Shown piece by piece: positions 9,543 to 18,838 of a stretch of 64,000 bases of DNA. This DNA is from Aquirufa lenticrescens (GTDB lineage Bacteria > Bacteroidota > Bacteroidia > Cytophagales > Spirosomataceae). The first letter of the stretch is position 1. Each line of letters opens with the position of its first letter. Both the position numbers and the translations under genes were made by a program. The notes under the pieces are model-generated. The model was not told the DNA's origin and made no database searches. It saw nothing but the letters and a program-made list of their open reading frames with translations. The DNA lies in NCBI RefSeq assembly GCF_019916085.1, contig NZ_CP049834.1, positions 775,501-839,500 of the forward strand. The letters run 5' to 3'.

Positions 9543-9613
9543 ATAAAAAATGTCAATCAGTCCGAGAAATCCCATGGAAAAATCCACCTGATTACTGTTA
9601 ACTAATTGACATA
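9543..9613 (-). terminator. Possible attenuator between acpP and fabF
   Basis: Read on the minus strand, ATGTCAAT and ATCAG pair with CTGAT and ATTGACAT, with about a dozen unpaired bases on the 5' side, and a T-rich tract (TTTTTTATTTT) follows at once. The terminal loop contains a further short palindrome. The arrangement is that of a partial terminator after acpP, which would let acpP transcripts outnumber fabF transcripts. This is inferred from pairing only. Confidence 0.4.
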
Positions 9614-9632
9614 ATTTTTATGGTTGCTTCGA

Positions 9633-9869
9633 TTACTTTGCGTTCTCTTCCAAATAAGTAATAGCTTGGCCTACTGTTTGGATGTTCTCCGCTTGATCAT
9701 CTGGAATAGAAACAGAGAATTCTTTTTCGAATTCCATGATTAACTCAACTGTATCTAGAGAGTCAGCTCCCAAATCGTTTGTGAAAGATGCCTCAGGAGT
9801 AACTTCTGATGCTTCTACACCTAATTTTTCAACGATGATGCTTTTTACTTTTTCTGCAATATCTGACAT
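9633..9869 (-). CDS. acpP: Acyl carrier protein
   Basis: This 78-residue acidic protein carries the growing acyl chain in fatty-acid synthesis on a phosphopantetheine attached to Ser37 in the motif [11 protein letters not shown]. The start at 9869 (MSDIAEKVK) gives the usual ACP length; the open frame extends 24 codons further upstream but through promoter-like and palindromic sequence. fabF follows downstream, with a possible attenuator between them. Enzymes that load and use this carrier, FabD and FabF, are encoded in the same window. Confidence 0.97.
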   Translation of the reverse strand: MSDIAEKVKSIIVEKLGVEASEVTPEASFTNDLGADSLDTVELIMEFEKEFSVSIPDDQAENIQTVGQAITYLEENAK

Positions 9870-9900
9870 TTTAATATTATTTTGGGGTTCAAAAACGATG

Positions 9901-9932
9901 CAAAGATTAGAATTAAAGTTGAATTTATCAAA
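9901..9932 (-). promoter_or_regulatory. Probable acpP promoter
   Basis: On the minus strand a TTTG box at 9929-9932 lies about 20 bases before TAATCTTTG at 9901-9909. This resembles the Bacteroidota TTG / TAnnTTTG pattern with one extra base in the -7 box. It is about 31 bases upstream of the acpP ATG. A long palindrome overlaps it. Confidence 0.4.
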
Positions 9933-9948
9933 CAAATTCAATTCTAAT
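9906..9948. repeat. Palindrome over the acpP promoter
   Basis: The outer arms ATTAGAA and TTCTAAT and the inner arms TTGAATTT and AAATTCAA are perfect complements. A six-base insertion (TTAAAG) lies on one side, and the loop is seven bases. The element lies between the ROK kinase stop and acpP and covers the proposed -33 and -7 boxes. It may be an operator for a fatty-acid regulator or a terminator for the ROK gene; it has no long T tract. Confidence 0.5.
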
Positions 9949-9971
9949 TAGCCTGTTCTAGGCTGTTTCCT

Positions 9972-10889
9972 CTAAAAACAAAGCGATGCAGCCCCTAAAA
10001 GGCCTGCGTCGTTGCCTAATAAGGCTTTTTTAATGGTTAATTTTTCCAAATAAGCTGGCGTTAACCAGTAATTTAGCTGCTTCTCCATACTAGGTAAAAT
10101 AAAGTCGTAAGAGGCTGATAATCCGCCACCTATGAAGATATTTTTGATATCTAGGATACGAATTAAGGAAACTAACATATCTCCTAATAAGGATCCCACT
10201 TCATTCCAAATAGCTAAAGCTAATTCATCTCCTTCTTCAGCTCCTACCACTAAGGCTGTCGTTGAAATAGTTCCATCAGCAGGAAGAGACGTTTTTCCAG
10301 TGTAGGCAGCACGCATGGCGGTAGCCATTTGTAATAACTCTTTCTTGCCCACATTGCGTTCTAATACTTTACCATCGCGTGAAGGAACGTGACCTGGTTC
10401 CATCGCATTGCCATCCCCACCTAAGAAGATTTTACGATCGATGACAGCAGCGCCACCTACTCCTGTTCCCAAGGTAATGAAAACGAAGTCTTCTGGCATG
10501 GTAGCCTTCTCTGGAGAGAAATAGAATTCACCTAAAGCAGCTGCATTAGCATCGTTTTCCATAAAGAAAGCGTGCTCTGGAAAGCGCTTCTCCAACATAT
10601 CAATCATAGGAGATCCATCAATTTCTGGGATAGCTGTGATCTCGATTAAAGTGCGGCGATCCTTCGTTAGGATGCCTGGTAAACCGATTCCCACTTTCTT
10701 TACATTCTTGTGTTGGTACAATTGCAAAGCAATCGCATCCGCCAAACGCTCTAAAAAGTGATGAGATTCTCTCCAGGTAGCAGTATCGTAACTTTGAAAA
10801 TTGTTGATTTGACCTGTGTCTGCGTGGACGATTCCCATTTTAACGCCGGTTCCACCTACATCGATTCCTAAGTATTCTGCTGCTGCCAT
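9972..10889 (-). CDS. ROK-family sugar kinase
   Basis: The 305-residue protein has the ASKHA-fold phosphate-binding loop GIDVGGTGVKMG near the start, ENDANAAALGE near 125, a second loop ITLGTGVGGAA near 147 and EPGHV near 180, which mark the ROK family. The CxCGxxGC zinc site that normally follows the ExGH motif is absent; the sequence there reads PSRDGKVLERNVGKKE. The substrate is probably glucose or a related hexose or hexosamine, but it cannot be read from the sequence. The gene is monocistronic by appearance, upstream of acpP on the same strand. Confidence 0.82.
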   Translation of the reverse strand: MAAAEYLGIDVGGTGVKMGIVHADTGQINNFQSYDTATWRESHHFLERLADAIALQLYQHKNVKKVGIGLPGILTKDRRTLIEITAIPEIDGSPMIDMLEKRFPEHAFFMENDANAAALGEFYFSPEKATMPEDFVFITLGTGVGGAAVIDRKIFLGGDGNAMEPGHVPSRDGKVLERNVGKKELLQMATAMRAAYTGKTSLPADGTISTTALVVGAEEGDELALAIWNEVGSLLGDMLVSLIRILDIKNIFIGGGLSASYDFILPSMEKQLNYWLTPAYLEKLTIKKALLGNDAGLLGAASLCF

Positions 10890-10952
10890 AAGTTTGATTT
10901 ATTGAATTACGAAATTGTCGAATTTTGACGTGAATTTCAAATCAAAAGTGGC

Positions 10953-11417
10953 TCAAGGGTAAATTTGCTCGATTTTTTCAAGGATTTGGGTCACAGCCGG
11001 GCAGATTACCGCGTTTTTTGAGGTTAATCCCAAAATCCCCATGATGTTCTTACGGTCGGTATGCGGGTATTCGCGGCAGGCTTTGGGGCGGTGATCGTAG
11101 ATGCCACATTTGTTGTCCTCTAGATCTAAAAAGGGGCAAGGGGCCTTAGGATAGACCCAATCACCGTCAGAATCTTGTACTAAATAAGCATCCAAGAAAG
11201 CAGACGTCTTCATTTTGAACAAATGAGAAACACGTTGGATATCGGTATCATTCCACATCGGACTAGTCGTGCGACAGCAATTGCCGCAGGTCAAGCAATC
11301 GGTTTTCTTGAAAACTTCGGTGTGAGCTTGGAAAAATTGCTGATCCAAGTTCTTAGGCTTACGAGCCACTAATCGTTGGATTAGTTTTCTGAAGGAGGGG
11401 TCTTTAGTTTTGGCCAT
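10953..11417 (-). CDS. YkgJ-family cysteine-cluster protein
   Basis: This 154-residue cytoplasmic protein has the cluster CLTCGNCC near residue 39 followed by [23 protein letters not shown] and a last cysteine (VICP). The pattern matches the YkgJ / Fe-S or zinc-binding cysteine-cluster family (formerly UPF0153), whose function is not established. Its start overlaps the end of tdk by 14 bases, so the two genes are probably translated from one mRNA. Metal binding is inferred from the cysteine pattern. Confidence 0.8.
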   Translation of the reverse strand: MAKTKDPSFRKLIQRLVARKPKNLDQQFFQAHTEVFKKTDCLTCGNCCRTTSPMWNDTDIQRVSHLFKMKTSAFLDAYLVQDSDGDWVYPKAPCPFLDLEDNKCGIYDHRPKACREYPHTDRKNIMGILGLTSKNAVICPAVTQILEKIEQIYP

Positions 11418-11988
11418 GGAAGCAAGAACGGCAGCGAGCCTCGTAAGACTCTGTTTCGCCTAATAAGACGGTTTGTTGTTGCTCCACCTTGCGGTAGGAA
11501 TAATGAGCGGCTGCTCCGCAGTTCACACATACAGCGTGCACTTTCGTGACGAACTCGGCGATGGCCATAAGTCCAGGCATAGGCCCAAAAGGTTGCCCTT
11601 TAAAGTCCATATCTAATCCCGCCACGATGATTCGCTTACCTTGATTCGCTAGGGAATTACATACCTCTACGATGTTATCATCAAAGAATTGTACCTCATC
11701 TAAACCAATCACATCGCAATCTCCAGCTAGCAAAAGGATTTCTCCTGAGTTGTTAACCGGTGTAGAACGGATGGAATTTTGATTGTGAGAAACGATATCT
11801 TCGTCATGGTAGCGGGTATCTGCCATCGGTTTGAAGATTTCGACCCGCATTTGGGCGATTTTTGCGCGTTTTAAGCGGCGAATCAGTTCTTCTGTTTTAC
11901 CAGAGAACATGGAACCGCATATCACTTCAATCCAACCAGCAGGTGGATTGCGTTCAGCAGATTTGGAATGGGTAGGTTCTAAAAACAA
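11404..11988 (-). CDS. tdk: Thymidine kinase (type II)
   Basis: Tdk phosphorylates thymidine in the salvage pathway. The protein has the P-loop GSMFSGKT, the lid-region DEVQFFDD and a zinc site from CVNCG and CRSC. The frame is open to an ATG at 12015, but that ATG lies in the loop of the sdh terminator hairpin. The TTG at 11988 gives MFLEPTHSK, which resembles the MFxEP start of related proteins, so it was chosen (194 residues). The 3' end overlaps the cysteine-cluster gene by 14 bases. The identity is certain and the start is moderately supported. Confidence 0.93.
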   Translation of the reverse strand: MFLEPTHSKSAERNPPAGWIEVICGSMFSGKTEELIRRLKRAKIAQMRVEIFKPMADTRYHDEDIVSHNQNSIRSTPVNNSGEILLLAGDCDVIGLDEVQFFDDNIVEVCNSLANQGKRIIVAGLDMDFKGQPFGPMPGLMAIAEFVTKVHAVCVNCGAAAHYSYRKVEQQQTVLLGETESYEARCRSCFHGQN

Positions 11989-11994
11989 GGGCGT

Positions 11995-12024
11995 AAAAAG
12001 CCCCTGAAATTGCATCCAGGGGCT
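11995..12024 (-). terminator. Terminator of the sdhCAB operon
   Basis: On the minus strand AGCCCCTG and CAGGGGCT form a perfect eight-base stem around a ten-base loop, followed by a run of five to six T. It lies 12 bases after the sdhB stop. The hairpin includes the upstream ATG of the tdk frame. Confidence 0.82.
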
Positions 12025-12036
12025 ATAAATTGAAAA

Positions 12037-12795
12037 TTATTTAGACGAGAATGTCGATGAGAAATATTCGCGGTTCATACGCGCGATGTTCTCAATAGAG
12101 ATACCTTTAGGGCATTCAGCCTCGCAAGCACCGGTGTTTGAACAAGCGCCGAATCCTTCTTCGTCCATCTGAGCAACCATCGCTTGCGCGCGAGTCGCTG
12201 CTTCCACTTTACCTTGAGGTAATAAAGCTAACTGTGAAACTTTAGCAGACGTAAACAACATCGCCGAAGCATTCTTACAAGCCGCTACACAAGCTCCACA
12301 ACCGATACAAGCCGCTGCTGCGAAAGCCTCGTCTGCGTCATCTTTTGGAATAGGTAGGTTGTTTGCATCTTGCGCATTACCTGTGTTCACTGAAACGAAA
12401 CCTCCTGCTGCAATAATACGGTCAAAAGAAGAACGGTTCACTACTAAGTCCTTAATCACTGGGAACGCACTCGCTCTCCAAGGCTCTACCGTAATTGTTT
12501 CGCCATCTTGGAACGAACGCATGTGAAGCTGGCAAGTTGTCACACCACGGTTTGGTCCGTGTGGACGACCGTTAATGTACATCGAGCACATACCGCAAAT
12601 ACCTTCGCGGCAATCGTGGTCAAATGCTACCGGATCATCTCCTTCTTCGATCAAACGGTTGTTTAACACGTCAATCATTTCCAAAAATGACATATCTGTG
12701 GAGATGCCGCTCACCTGATAAGTTTCGAACTTACCAGCTACGCTTGCATTTTTTTGTCTCCAAATTTTGAGTGTCAGGTTTAAATGTCCTTCCAT
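12037..12795 (-). CDS. sdhB: Succinate dehydrogenase/fumarate reductase iron-sulfur subunit
   Basis: SdhB passes electrons from the flavin of SdhA to quinone at the membrane. The 252-residue protein has the [2Fe-2S] cysteines in [13 protein letters not shown] and later cysteine groups [11 protein letters not shown] and [13 protein letters not shown] for the [4Fe-4S] and [3Fe-4S] clusters. It is the last gene of sdhC-sdhA-sdhB and starts nine bases after the sdhA stop. The sequence style is that of the Bacteroidota enzymes related to fumarate reductase. The direction of catalysis cannot be read from sequence. Confidence 0.95.
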   Translation of the reverse strand: MEGHLNLTLKIWRQKNASVAGKFETYQVSGISTDMSFLEMIDVLNNRLIEEGDDPVAFDHDCREGICGMCSMYINGRPHGPNRGVTTCQLHMRSFQDGETITVEPWRASAFPVIKDLVVNRSSFDRIIAAGGFVSVNTGNAQDANNLPIPKDDADEAFAAAACIGCGACVAACKNASAMLFTSAKVSQLALLPQGKVEAATRAQAMVAQMDEEGFGACSNTGACEAECPKGISIENIARMNREYFSSTFSSK

Positions 12796-12804
12796 TGTAT
12801 CGAA

Positions 12805-14784
12805 TTATTTATAAGATCTTTGAGCAATTTTGATGTTTTCGTATTTCAATTCTTCTTTGTGAAGTTTGAAAGTCGATTGTTTTTCGTATTCCCAAGCCGC
12901 TACATAAGCATACTTTTCGTCATCACGAAGGGCTTCCCCGTCTTCTGTTTGGTATTCTGTACGGAAGTGACCTCCACAACTTTCGTTGCGATCTAAGGCA
13001 TCAATACACATTAACTCGCCTAATTCAAGGAAGTCAGCCACACGGCCCGCTTTCTCTAATTCAGGGTTAAGATTATCGATCTCACCTGGGATCTTCACAT
13101 CTGACCAGAATTCTTTCTGTAAGGCTTGGATCTCCTTGATAGAAGCTTTCAAACCTTCTGCGCTACGTGCCATACCGCACTCGTCCCACATGATCTTACC
13201 TAAACGCTTGTGGAAGTAATCGACTGGCTTAGATCCTTTAATGTTCATCAGAGTCTCTAAACGATCACGTACCGCTTTCTCTGCCGCTACGAAATCTTCT
13301 GAATCCGTTGACATCGATGGTGTGCGAATTTCGGCTGCTAAGTAAGCACCGATTGTGTAAGGAATCACGAAATAACCATCCGCTAAACCTTGCATTAAGG
13401 CTGAAGCTCCTAAACGATTCGCGCCGTGATCAGAGAAGTTAGCTTCTCCTAAAGCGTATAAACCAGGAACTGTAGTCATTAAGTTGTAATCTACCCAAAG
13501 TCCACCCATCGTGTAGTGAACCGCTGGATATATACGCATTGGCACCTCGTATGGATCTTCACCCGTAATTTGCTTGTACATATCAAACAAGTTACCGTAT
13601 TTCTCTTTTACGACTGCCTTACCCATCGCTTGAATCTCTTCGTCTGATGGATTGTGCATATTGTTTTTGTTTGCTTCTCCTTTTCCGTAACGGATGATCG
13701 CCGCAGCATAGTCTAAGTAAACCGCCATTTTAGACGTTCCTACACCATAACCTGCATCGCAACGCTCCTTAGCTGCACGAGAAGCAATATCACGTGGTAC
13801 TAAGTTACCGAATGCAGGGTAACGACGCTCTAAGTAGTAATCTCTTTCGTCTTCTGGAATCTCGTTCGCTTTGCGATTATCGTTTTGTTTCTTAGGAACC
13901 CAAATACGACCATCGTTACGAAGGGACTCAGACATCAAGGTTAATTTCGATTGGTGATCACCTGATACCGGGATACACGTCGGGTGAATTTGTGTGTAAC
14001 AAGGGTTAGCGAAGAAAGCCCCTTTTTTGTGCGCTTTCCAAGCTGCTGTTACGTTCGATCCCATCGCGTTAGTAGACAAGTAGAATACGTTTCCGTAACC
14101 ACCCGTACACAATAAAACCGCGTGTCCGAAGTGGCGCTCTAAAGCTCCAGTTACTGAATCACGAGCGATGATACCACGTGCTTTTCCGTCGATCGTTACG
14201 ACATCTAGCATTTCGTGGCGAGTATACATTTTCACGTTACCCATTCCCACCTGGCGTTGCAAAGCAGAATAAGCACCTAATAATAATTGCTGACCAGTTT
14301 GACCTGCCGCGTAGAACGTACGTTGCACTTGCGTTCCACCGAATGAACGGTTAGAAAGCAATCCACCGTATTCACGAGCGAAAGGAACCCCTTGCGCTAC
14401 GCATTGGTCAATAATGCTTCCAGATACTTCCGCTAGACGGTGTACGTTCGCTTCACGCGCACGGTAGTCACCACCTTTGATGGTATCGTAGAATAAACGG
14501 TAAACGGAGTCACCATCGTTTTGGTAGTTCTTCGCTGCGTTGATACCTCCTTGAGCGGCAATTGAGTGCGCACGACGTGGAGAATCTTGGAAACAGAATA
14601 CTTTTACTTTATATCCTAATTCAGCTAACGATGCAGCGGCAGACGCACCTGCTAGGCCTGAACCTACCACGATGATTTCTAAGCTACGTTTGTTCGCAGG
14701 GTTTACTAGAGAAACGCTGGAACGATATTTGGTCCATTTGTCGGCTAACGCGCCTTCTGGAATTTTGGCATCTAATTTTGTCAT
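12805..14784 (-). CDS. sdhA: Succinate dehydrogenase/fumarate reductase flavoprotein subunit
   Basis: SdhA oxidises succinate to fumarate with covalently bound FAD. The 659-residue protein has the dinucleotide fold [15 protein letters not shown] near 36-50, the FAD-linking histidine region [15 protein letters not shown] near 70-84, the capping and active-site part around [10 protein letters not shown], and [15 protein letters not shown] near the end. It sits between sdhC (20-base gap) and sdhB and is certainly part of the same operon. The length is typical of the Bacteroidota form. Confidence 0.96.
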   Translation of the reverse strand: MTKLDAKIPEGALADKWTKYRSSVSLVNPANKRSLEIIVVGSGLAGASAAASLAELGYKVKVFCFQDSPRRAHSIAAQGGINAAKNYQNDGDSVYRLFYDTIKGGDYRAREANVHRLAEVSGSIIDQCVAQGVPFAREYGGLLSNRSFGGTQVQRTFYAAGQTGQQLLLGAYSALQRQVGMGNVKMYTRHEMLDVVTIDGKARGIIARDSVTGALERHFGHAVLLCTGGYGNVFYLSTNAMGSNVTAAWKAHKKGAFFANPCYTQIHPTCIPVSGDHQSKLTLMSESLRNDGRIWVPKKQNDNRKANEIPEDERDYYLERRYPAFGNLVPRDIASRAAKERCDAGYGVGTSKMAVYLDYAAAIIRYGKGEANKNNMHNPSDEEIQAMGKAVVKEKYGNLFDMYKQITGEDPYEVPMRIYPAVHYTMGGLWVDYNLMTTVPGLYALGEANFSDHGANRLGASALMQGLADGYFVIPYTIGAYLAAEIRTPSMSTDSEDFVAAEKAVRDRLETLMNIKGSKPVDYFHKRLGKIMWDECGMARSAEGLKASIKEIQALQKEFWSDVKIPGEIDNLNPELEKAGRVADFLELGELMCIDALDRNESCGGHFRTEYQTEDGEALRDDEKYAYVAAWEYEKQSTFKLHKEELKYENIKIAQRSYK

Positions 14785-14805
14785 ATCAATCGTATCGCTG
14801 AAATA

Positions 14806-15471
14806 TTAATGAATCAAATGGAAATAAAAGGCAATCGGCATCGCAGCAAAAGCCGCAGGAATAACGATAGAGAAGATCGCTCCGATCGTTTTGATCGTAG
14901 GCGTATACTTAGGGTGATTCCAACCGATCGACTGGAATGCACTAGAGAAACCATGTAAAAGGTGATATCCTAAAGAAATACATCCTAAAACATAGACTAC
15001 AACCACTACAGGGTTCATAAATACCGCTTGCATCTCTGCATATAACGTATGGTCCTCTAAGCCCTCTGTTAAACGAGAGAAGTACCAAAAATGCTTTAAG
15101 TGAAGAATTAAGAATAATAATAATAAAGTTCCTAAAAGACCCATGGAACGTGAATACCACTTGCTGTTCGCAGCGCCATCCACCTTCGCGTAAGCGACTG
15201 GGCGTTTTGATTTGTTTTCTAACCAAAGACGAAGACCGTCATAAATGTGTAATAATAACCCAGCGAACAACACAATCTCCATCGTGCGGATAACCGGATT
15301 CGTTCCCATAAACTCTGCACCCTCATTAAAGGCCACTCCGCCATCATTTAGGAAGATTAGAGCGTTCAAACTGCAGTGAACTAACAGGAAGCTAATTAAA
15401 AAGAGGCCCGTAATGGCCATCAGGAGCTTTTTCCCGAGAGATGAATTAAGTGATTTTGCTAACCAAGCCAT
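14806..15471 (-). CDS. sdhC: Succinate dehydrogenase cytochrome b subunit
   Basis: This 221-residue membrane protein anchors SdhAB and carries heme for electron transfer to menaquinone. Five hydrophobic segments are visible, at about residues 16-38, 62-80, 107-128, 150-172 and 192-215. Histidines in LLVHCSLNA, LLHIYDGLR, LHLKHFWYF and YHLLHGFSS are placed as expected for heme ligands in the b558 family. A single anchor subunit with five helices matches the Bacteroidota enzyme. It is the first gene of the operon and has a well-matched promoter upstream. Confidence 0.92.
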   Translation of the reverse strand: MAWLAKSLNSSLGKKLLMAITGLFLISFLLVHCSLNALIFLNDGGVAFNEGAEFMGTNPVIRTMEIVLFAGLLLHIYDGLRLWLENKSKRPVAYAKVDGAANSKWYSRSMGLLGTLLLLFLILHLKHFWYFSRLTEGLEDHTLYAEMQAVFMNPVVVVVYVLGCISLGYHLLHGFSSAFQSIGWNHPKYTPTIKTIGAIFSIVIPAAFAAMPIAFYFHLIH

Positions 15472-15534
15472 AAATAAATGTATTTGTTAAAAGGAAATAA
15501 AAATAAACGAACAGGTTCGATTTTATTTAGCTAC

Positions 15535-15566
15535 CAAAACTACAATCGAATTGCCGCTCTATCAAA
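15535..15566 (-). promoter_or_regulatory. Promoter of the sdhCAB operon
   Basis: On the minus strand TTTG at 15563-15566 and TAGTTTTG at 15535-15542 are separated by 20 bases, a close match to the Bacteroidota consensus. The -7 box is 63 bases upstream of the sdhC ATG, so a leader of roughly 55 bases is expected. Confidence 0.65.
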
Positions 15567-15641
15567 TTTAAAACGTAAAAAATCCATTTTTTTTGAAAAA
15601 AGGAATTGCCTTCTTAACTTACAGCTAATCAAAAATGTTTT

Positions 15642-18455
15642 ATGCTCTTGAAAAGAATTAGCCTTTATTTCTTGTTTCTGTGCGCGCTTAGTTTTGCGGC
15701 TCAAGCGACCCATTTAAAGGGAGGGGAGATCACGGTAAAACGGATGTCGGATAAAACATTGACTTTCGAATTTACGCTAACCACCTACACGGAAAATAAT
15801 CGGGCGAATGTGGAGCAGAATACGGTGAATTTCTGTTTTGGGGATGGTTCTTCTATTTTATCAGCTCGTCGTTCTGCTGGTTATCCTATTAATCTAGGGA
15901 ACGGGACGTTGAAAAACGTATACAAAATCCAATATACCTATCCAGCTGCTTCCTTGTTTTATAAAGTATCCGTGGCTGTTCCTAATCGAAATGATGGCGT
16001 ATTGAATATTACACGTTCAGTGGATGTGGCATTTTATGTAGAAACTATCTTTTCGATTAATGCAGGATTGGGATTAAATTCCACGCCTGTGTTACTGAAT
16101 CCAGCGGTGGATTTGACTGCCGTGGTCGGACAGCCCTTTATTCATAATTCGAATGCGGTAGATGCGGAAGGTGATTCTTTGGCCTACCGCCTATCTGTAT
16201 CTAGAACTGGGGCAGAATTAACCTGCGATCCAGCAGGAAGAGGTTTATTAGCCCCTAATTTTAAGCAGCCTAATGAGGTTTCTGCAACTCCCTCTTCGTT
16301 TACGATTAATGCCAAAACAGGGGATTTAATCTGGAGATCCCCTCAAGAAGTAGGTTTGTACAACTGTGCATTTATTATTGAAGAGTGGAGAAACGGCGTC
16401 AAGATTTCGGAGACCGTTCGGGATATGCAGATCGAAGTGAAGGATTTAGATAACAGAGGTCCCTTGTTAAGTGTACCTGCAGATGTTTGTATTCAAGCTG
16501 GAACGCGTATAAATCAAACCATTACGGCCATTGATCAGGTTTCTAAAACGGGACGGGTGGATCCGATATCCATTACGAGTAGTGGAAATGTGTATGCGAT
16601 AGATACATCTTATGCTGTCAAACCTCCTAATGCGACCTTTACGGCTGCTGCGCGCCAAACGGCTCTTACGGCTGTAGGTACCTTCAACTGGCAAACAGAT
16701 TGTGTTCACATTCGAAAAGAGGGATATGATGTCTTTTTCAAGGCAGAGGACTTTCCGCCTGTGACAAACGCAGGGGTGAGTAATTTAGTAGATAGTAAGA
16801 TTTGGAATATACGGGTGCTCGCGCCAGCAGTGAAAAATGTGACAGCTACAGCAGGAGTGGGTACTTCCATCGCGCTTAAATGGTCTACGTACGCCTGTTC
16901 TTTACCTAATGCTACGTTGATTTTGTACCGAAAACAAGGTGCCTGCGATGCCATCGTCAATGCGAATTGTGCTACTGGTATGTCGGCATCTGGCTACACG
17001 GAACTAGCTCGTTTACCTATTACGGCCACAGCTTACACGGATAATGCCATCGTAAAAAATACGAATTACTCTTATGTGCTAGTGGTGGCCTTTACGAATT
17101 CGAAAGGAGTAGACGATTTCAGTCCGATGTCAAATTCGGCTTGTTATTTGATTGCCAGCGCTTCGCCTATTATGACAAATGTATCTGTGCTTAAAACGAG
17201 TACCACGGCAGGGGAGAACTTAGTGCGCTGGACGCGTCCAGTGAAATTAGATACGCTGCAATACCCTGGGCCTTATACATATCAATTGATGCGGGCTATT
17301 GGAACTGGGACTTATGGAGCCATAGGTTCACCTATTCCGGCTACTATTCGCACTGCAGTAAACGATACGACCTATACGGATACCGGTTTAAATACCTCCG
17401 CGTTGACTTACCGCTATCGCACGGATTTCTATTATACGTTAAATGGTGTGCGAACTTTATTAGAGTCGCCTACACCGGCTTCTAATGTGCGTTTAAGTAC
17501 GCAAGTGGCCATTGCTTCTGTGAAGTTAGCATGGTCTGCTACTGTACCTTGGTCCAATGAGAACAAAGTTCACCGTGTTTACCGTGAGACGCCTCGTGGG
17601 TCAGGTATTTTTAATCGTATTGCCGATGTGCCTGTGACGACGGCTGGCACTTTTAAATATGTGGACTCAGGAGCAGATACGTATGCCGCTGACGGGACGT
17701 TTTCTGTGGCGATGAAGACCGATTCGTCGTACTGTTATTATGTGGAGACCTTGGGTTCGTATGGGCCAGGATTGCCAGCGATGGAATTGATTAATAAGTC
17801 GCAAATCATTTGTGGTATTCCACAGACAGACATTTTCCCTTGTCCTCCAGCGCTGCAGTTGTACACTGTGGATTGCGCGTCTTTAGATACAAAGGCGGAT
17901 TGTTCATTCAGTAGCTTTACAAATCAACTTACGTGGACGCCTACGGTCTCCGGTATTTGCGATCCGGATATTGTGAGTTATAAGATTTATTATGCTAAAG
18001 ACCCTCCGTCTGCCTATACCTTATTAGCCACTTCTTCTACGTTGAACTTCTCGCATATACTCCAAAACTCCTACCGTGGTTGTTATTACGTGACCGCTGT
18101 AAGTGCCTTAGGTAAAGAAAGTACGCCTAGCAACAAGATTTGCGTAGAGAACTGTGCGTCATTTGACTTGCCTAACTTATTTAGTCCAAACGGAGATGGC
18201 CTGAATGATTCCTTTAAGCCGATGCGCTGTCCACGCTTTGTGAGTTTAGTGACCTGTAAAATTGTAGATCGCAATGGTCAGCTAATTTACCAATATTCCG
18301 GTCCTTTGGCTGGTTTTGGTTGGAATGGAACGGATTCAAACGGCGTTCAAATGTCAGCCTCCTCTTATTTCTACACTTGCGATGTGGTCTTTGATCTGTT
18401 TGATAAATCGGCACAAAACAAGAGTCTTAAAGGCTGGGTAGAACTAGTTCGCTAA
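15642..18455 (+). CDS. Secreted surface protein with CHU_C (T9SS) C-terminal domain
   Basis: The 937-residue product has a signal peptide (about 1-22, ending AAQA) and a PKD/cadherin-like beta-rich N-terminal half (VDAEGDSLAYRL near 180). Several fibronectin-III-like repeats lie between about 395 and 840. The C-terminal domain runs from about 846 to 937, with LPNLFSPNGDGLNDSF, RNGQLIY, WNGTDSNG and YFYTCDV. That last domain is the gliding-motility-associated (CHU_C, type B) sorting signal read by the type IX secretion system. The protein is therefore predicted to be on the cell surface or secreted. Many cysteines suggest disulfides. The adhesin-like role is inferred; no enzyme motif is seen. 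Confidence 0.88.
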   Translation: MLLKRISLYFLFLCALSFAAQATHLKGGEITVKRMSDKTLTFEFTLTTYTENNRANVEQNTVNFCFGDGSSILSARRSAGYPINLGNGTLKNVYKIQYTYPAASLFYKVSVAVPNRNDGVLNITRSVDVAFYVETIFSINAGLGLNSTPVLLNPAVDLTAVVGQPFIHNSNAVDAEGDSLAYRLSVSRTGAELTCDPAGRGLLAPNFKQPNEVSATPSSFTINAKTGDLIWRSPQEVGLYNCAFIIEEWRNGVKISETVRDMQIEVKDLDNRGPLLSVPADVCIQAGTRINQTITAIDQVSKTGRVDPISITSSGNVYAIDTSYAVKPPNATFTAAARQTALTAVGTFNWQTDCVHIRKEGYDVFFKAEDFPPVTNAGVSNLVDSKIWNIRVLAPAVKNVTATAGVGTSIALKWSTYACSLPNATLILYRKQGACDAIVNANCATGMSASGYTELARLPITATAYTDNAIVKNTNYSYVLVVAFTNSKGVDDFSPMSNSACYLIASASPIMTNVSVLKTSTTAGENLVRWTRPVKLDTLQYPGPYTYQLMRAIGTGTYGAIGSPIPATIRTAVNDTTYTDTGLNTSALTYRYRTDFYYTLNGVRTLLESPTPASNVRLSTQVAIASVKLAWSATVPWSNENKVHRVYRETPRGSGIFNRIADVPVTTAGTFKYVDSGADTYAADGTFSVAMKTDSSYCYYVETLGSYGPGLPAMELINKSQIICGIPQTDIFPCPPALQLYTVDCASLDTKADCSFSSFTNQLTWTPTVSGICDPDIVSYKIYYAKDPPSAYTLLATSSTLNFSHILQNSYRGCYYVTAVSALGKESTPSNKICVENCASFDLPNLFSPNGDGLNDSFKPMRCPRFVSLVTCKIVDRNGQLIYQYSGPLAGFGWNGTDSNGVQMSASSYFYTCDVVFDLFDKSAQNKSLKGWVELVR

Positions 18456-18456
18456 C

Positions 18457-18792
18457 ATGGACGGAATCGTTTTAATCGATGGAGGTTGTCGCTTTTGTCG
18501 CTTCTCCTCGAAGCTACTGAAACGGATGGTAAAAGGCAATTTGCCCATCATTCCCGAAACATCATTTACGGAATTTACGCTTCCTGACATTGATAGCATC
18601 AAATGGGTGGTAGGGAAGAAGGTCTATGTGAAATCGGATGCCATAGCACGTATTTTAGTCCATGCTCATTGGTATTTTCAACCCCTGCGTATCATGTTTT
18701 TATTACCTACCCGCCTGCTGGATATGGGCTATGATTGGGTGGCGAAGAATCGATTATTTTGGGGTAAATCGGTGGACGATTGTGCCATTTAG
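18457..18792 (+). CDS. DCC-family (DUF393) thiol-disulfide oxidoreductase-like protein
   Basis: This 111-residue protein begins MDGIVLIDGGCRFCRF, matching the DCC family in which a DGxCxxC motif follows a short strand. The family is described as thioredoxin-like, but its reaction is not established. The ATG follows the CHU_C gene stop after one base, so the genes are probably co-transcribed. A link to disulfide formation in the cysteine-rich neighbour is possible but only inferred. No signal peptide is seen, which argues against a periplasmic role. The fabD promoter lies at its 3' end. Confidence 0.8.
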   Translation: MDGIVLIDGGCRFCRFSSKLLKRMVKGNLPIIPETSFTEFTLPDIDSIKWVVGKKVYVKSDAIARILVHAHWYFQPLRIMFLLPTRLLDMGYDWVAKNRLFWGKSVDDCAI

Positions 18793-18811
18793 GGCTTTTG
18801 GCCTATCTTTG
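18780..18811 (+). promoter_or_regulatory. Promoter of fabD
   Basis: TTG at 18780-18782 and TATCTTTG at 18804-18811 are separated by 21 bases, a close match to the Bacteroidota pattern. The -33 box lies inside the end of the DCC-family gene, and the fabD ATG is 27 bases after the -7 box. Confidence 0.65.
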
Positions 18812-18838
18812 TAAAAATTAAAATATCAAAAACTCTTT

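Noticed and set aside
9522-9575. A 17-codon minus-strand frame (starts MGFLGLIDIF) in the acpP-fabF spacer
   Set aside because: It is short enough to occur by chance and overlaps the hairpin and T-rich tract, so it was not called as a leader peptide.
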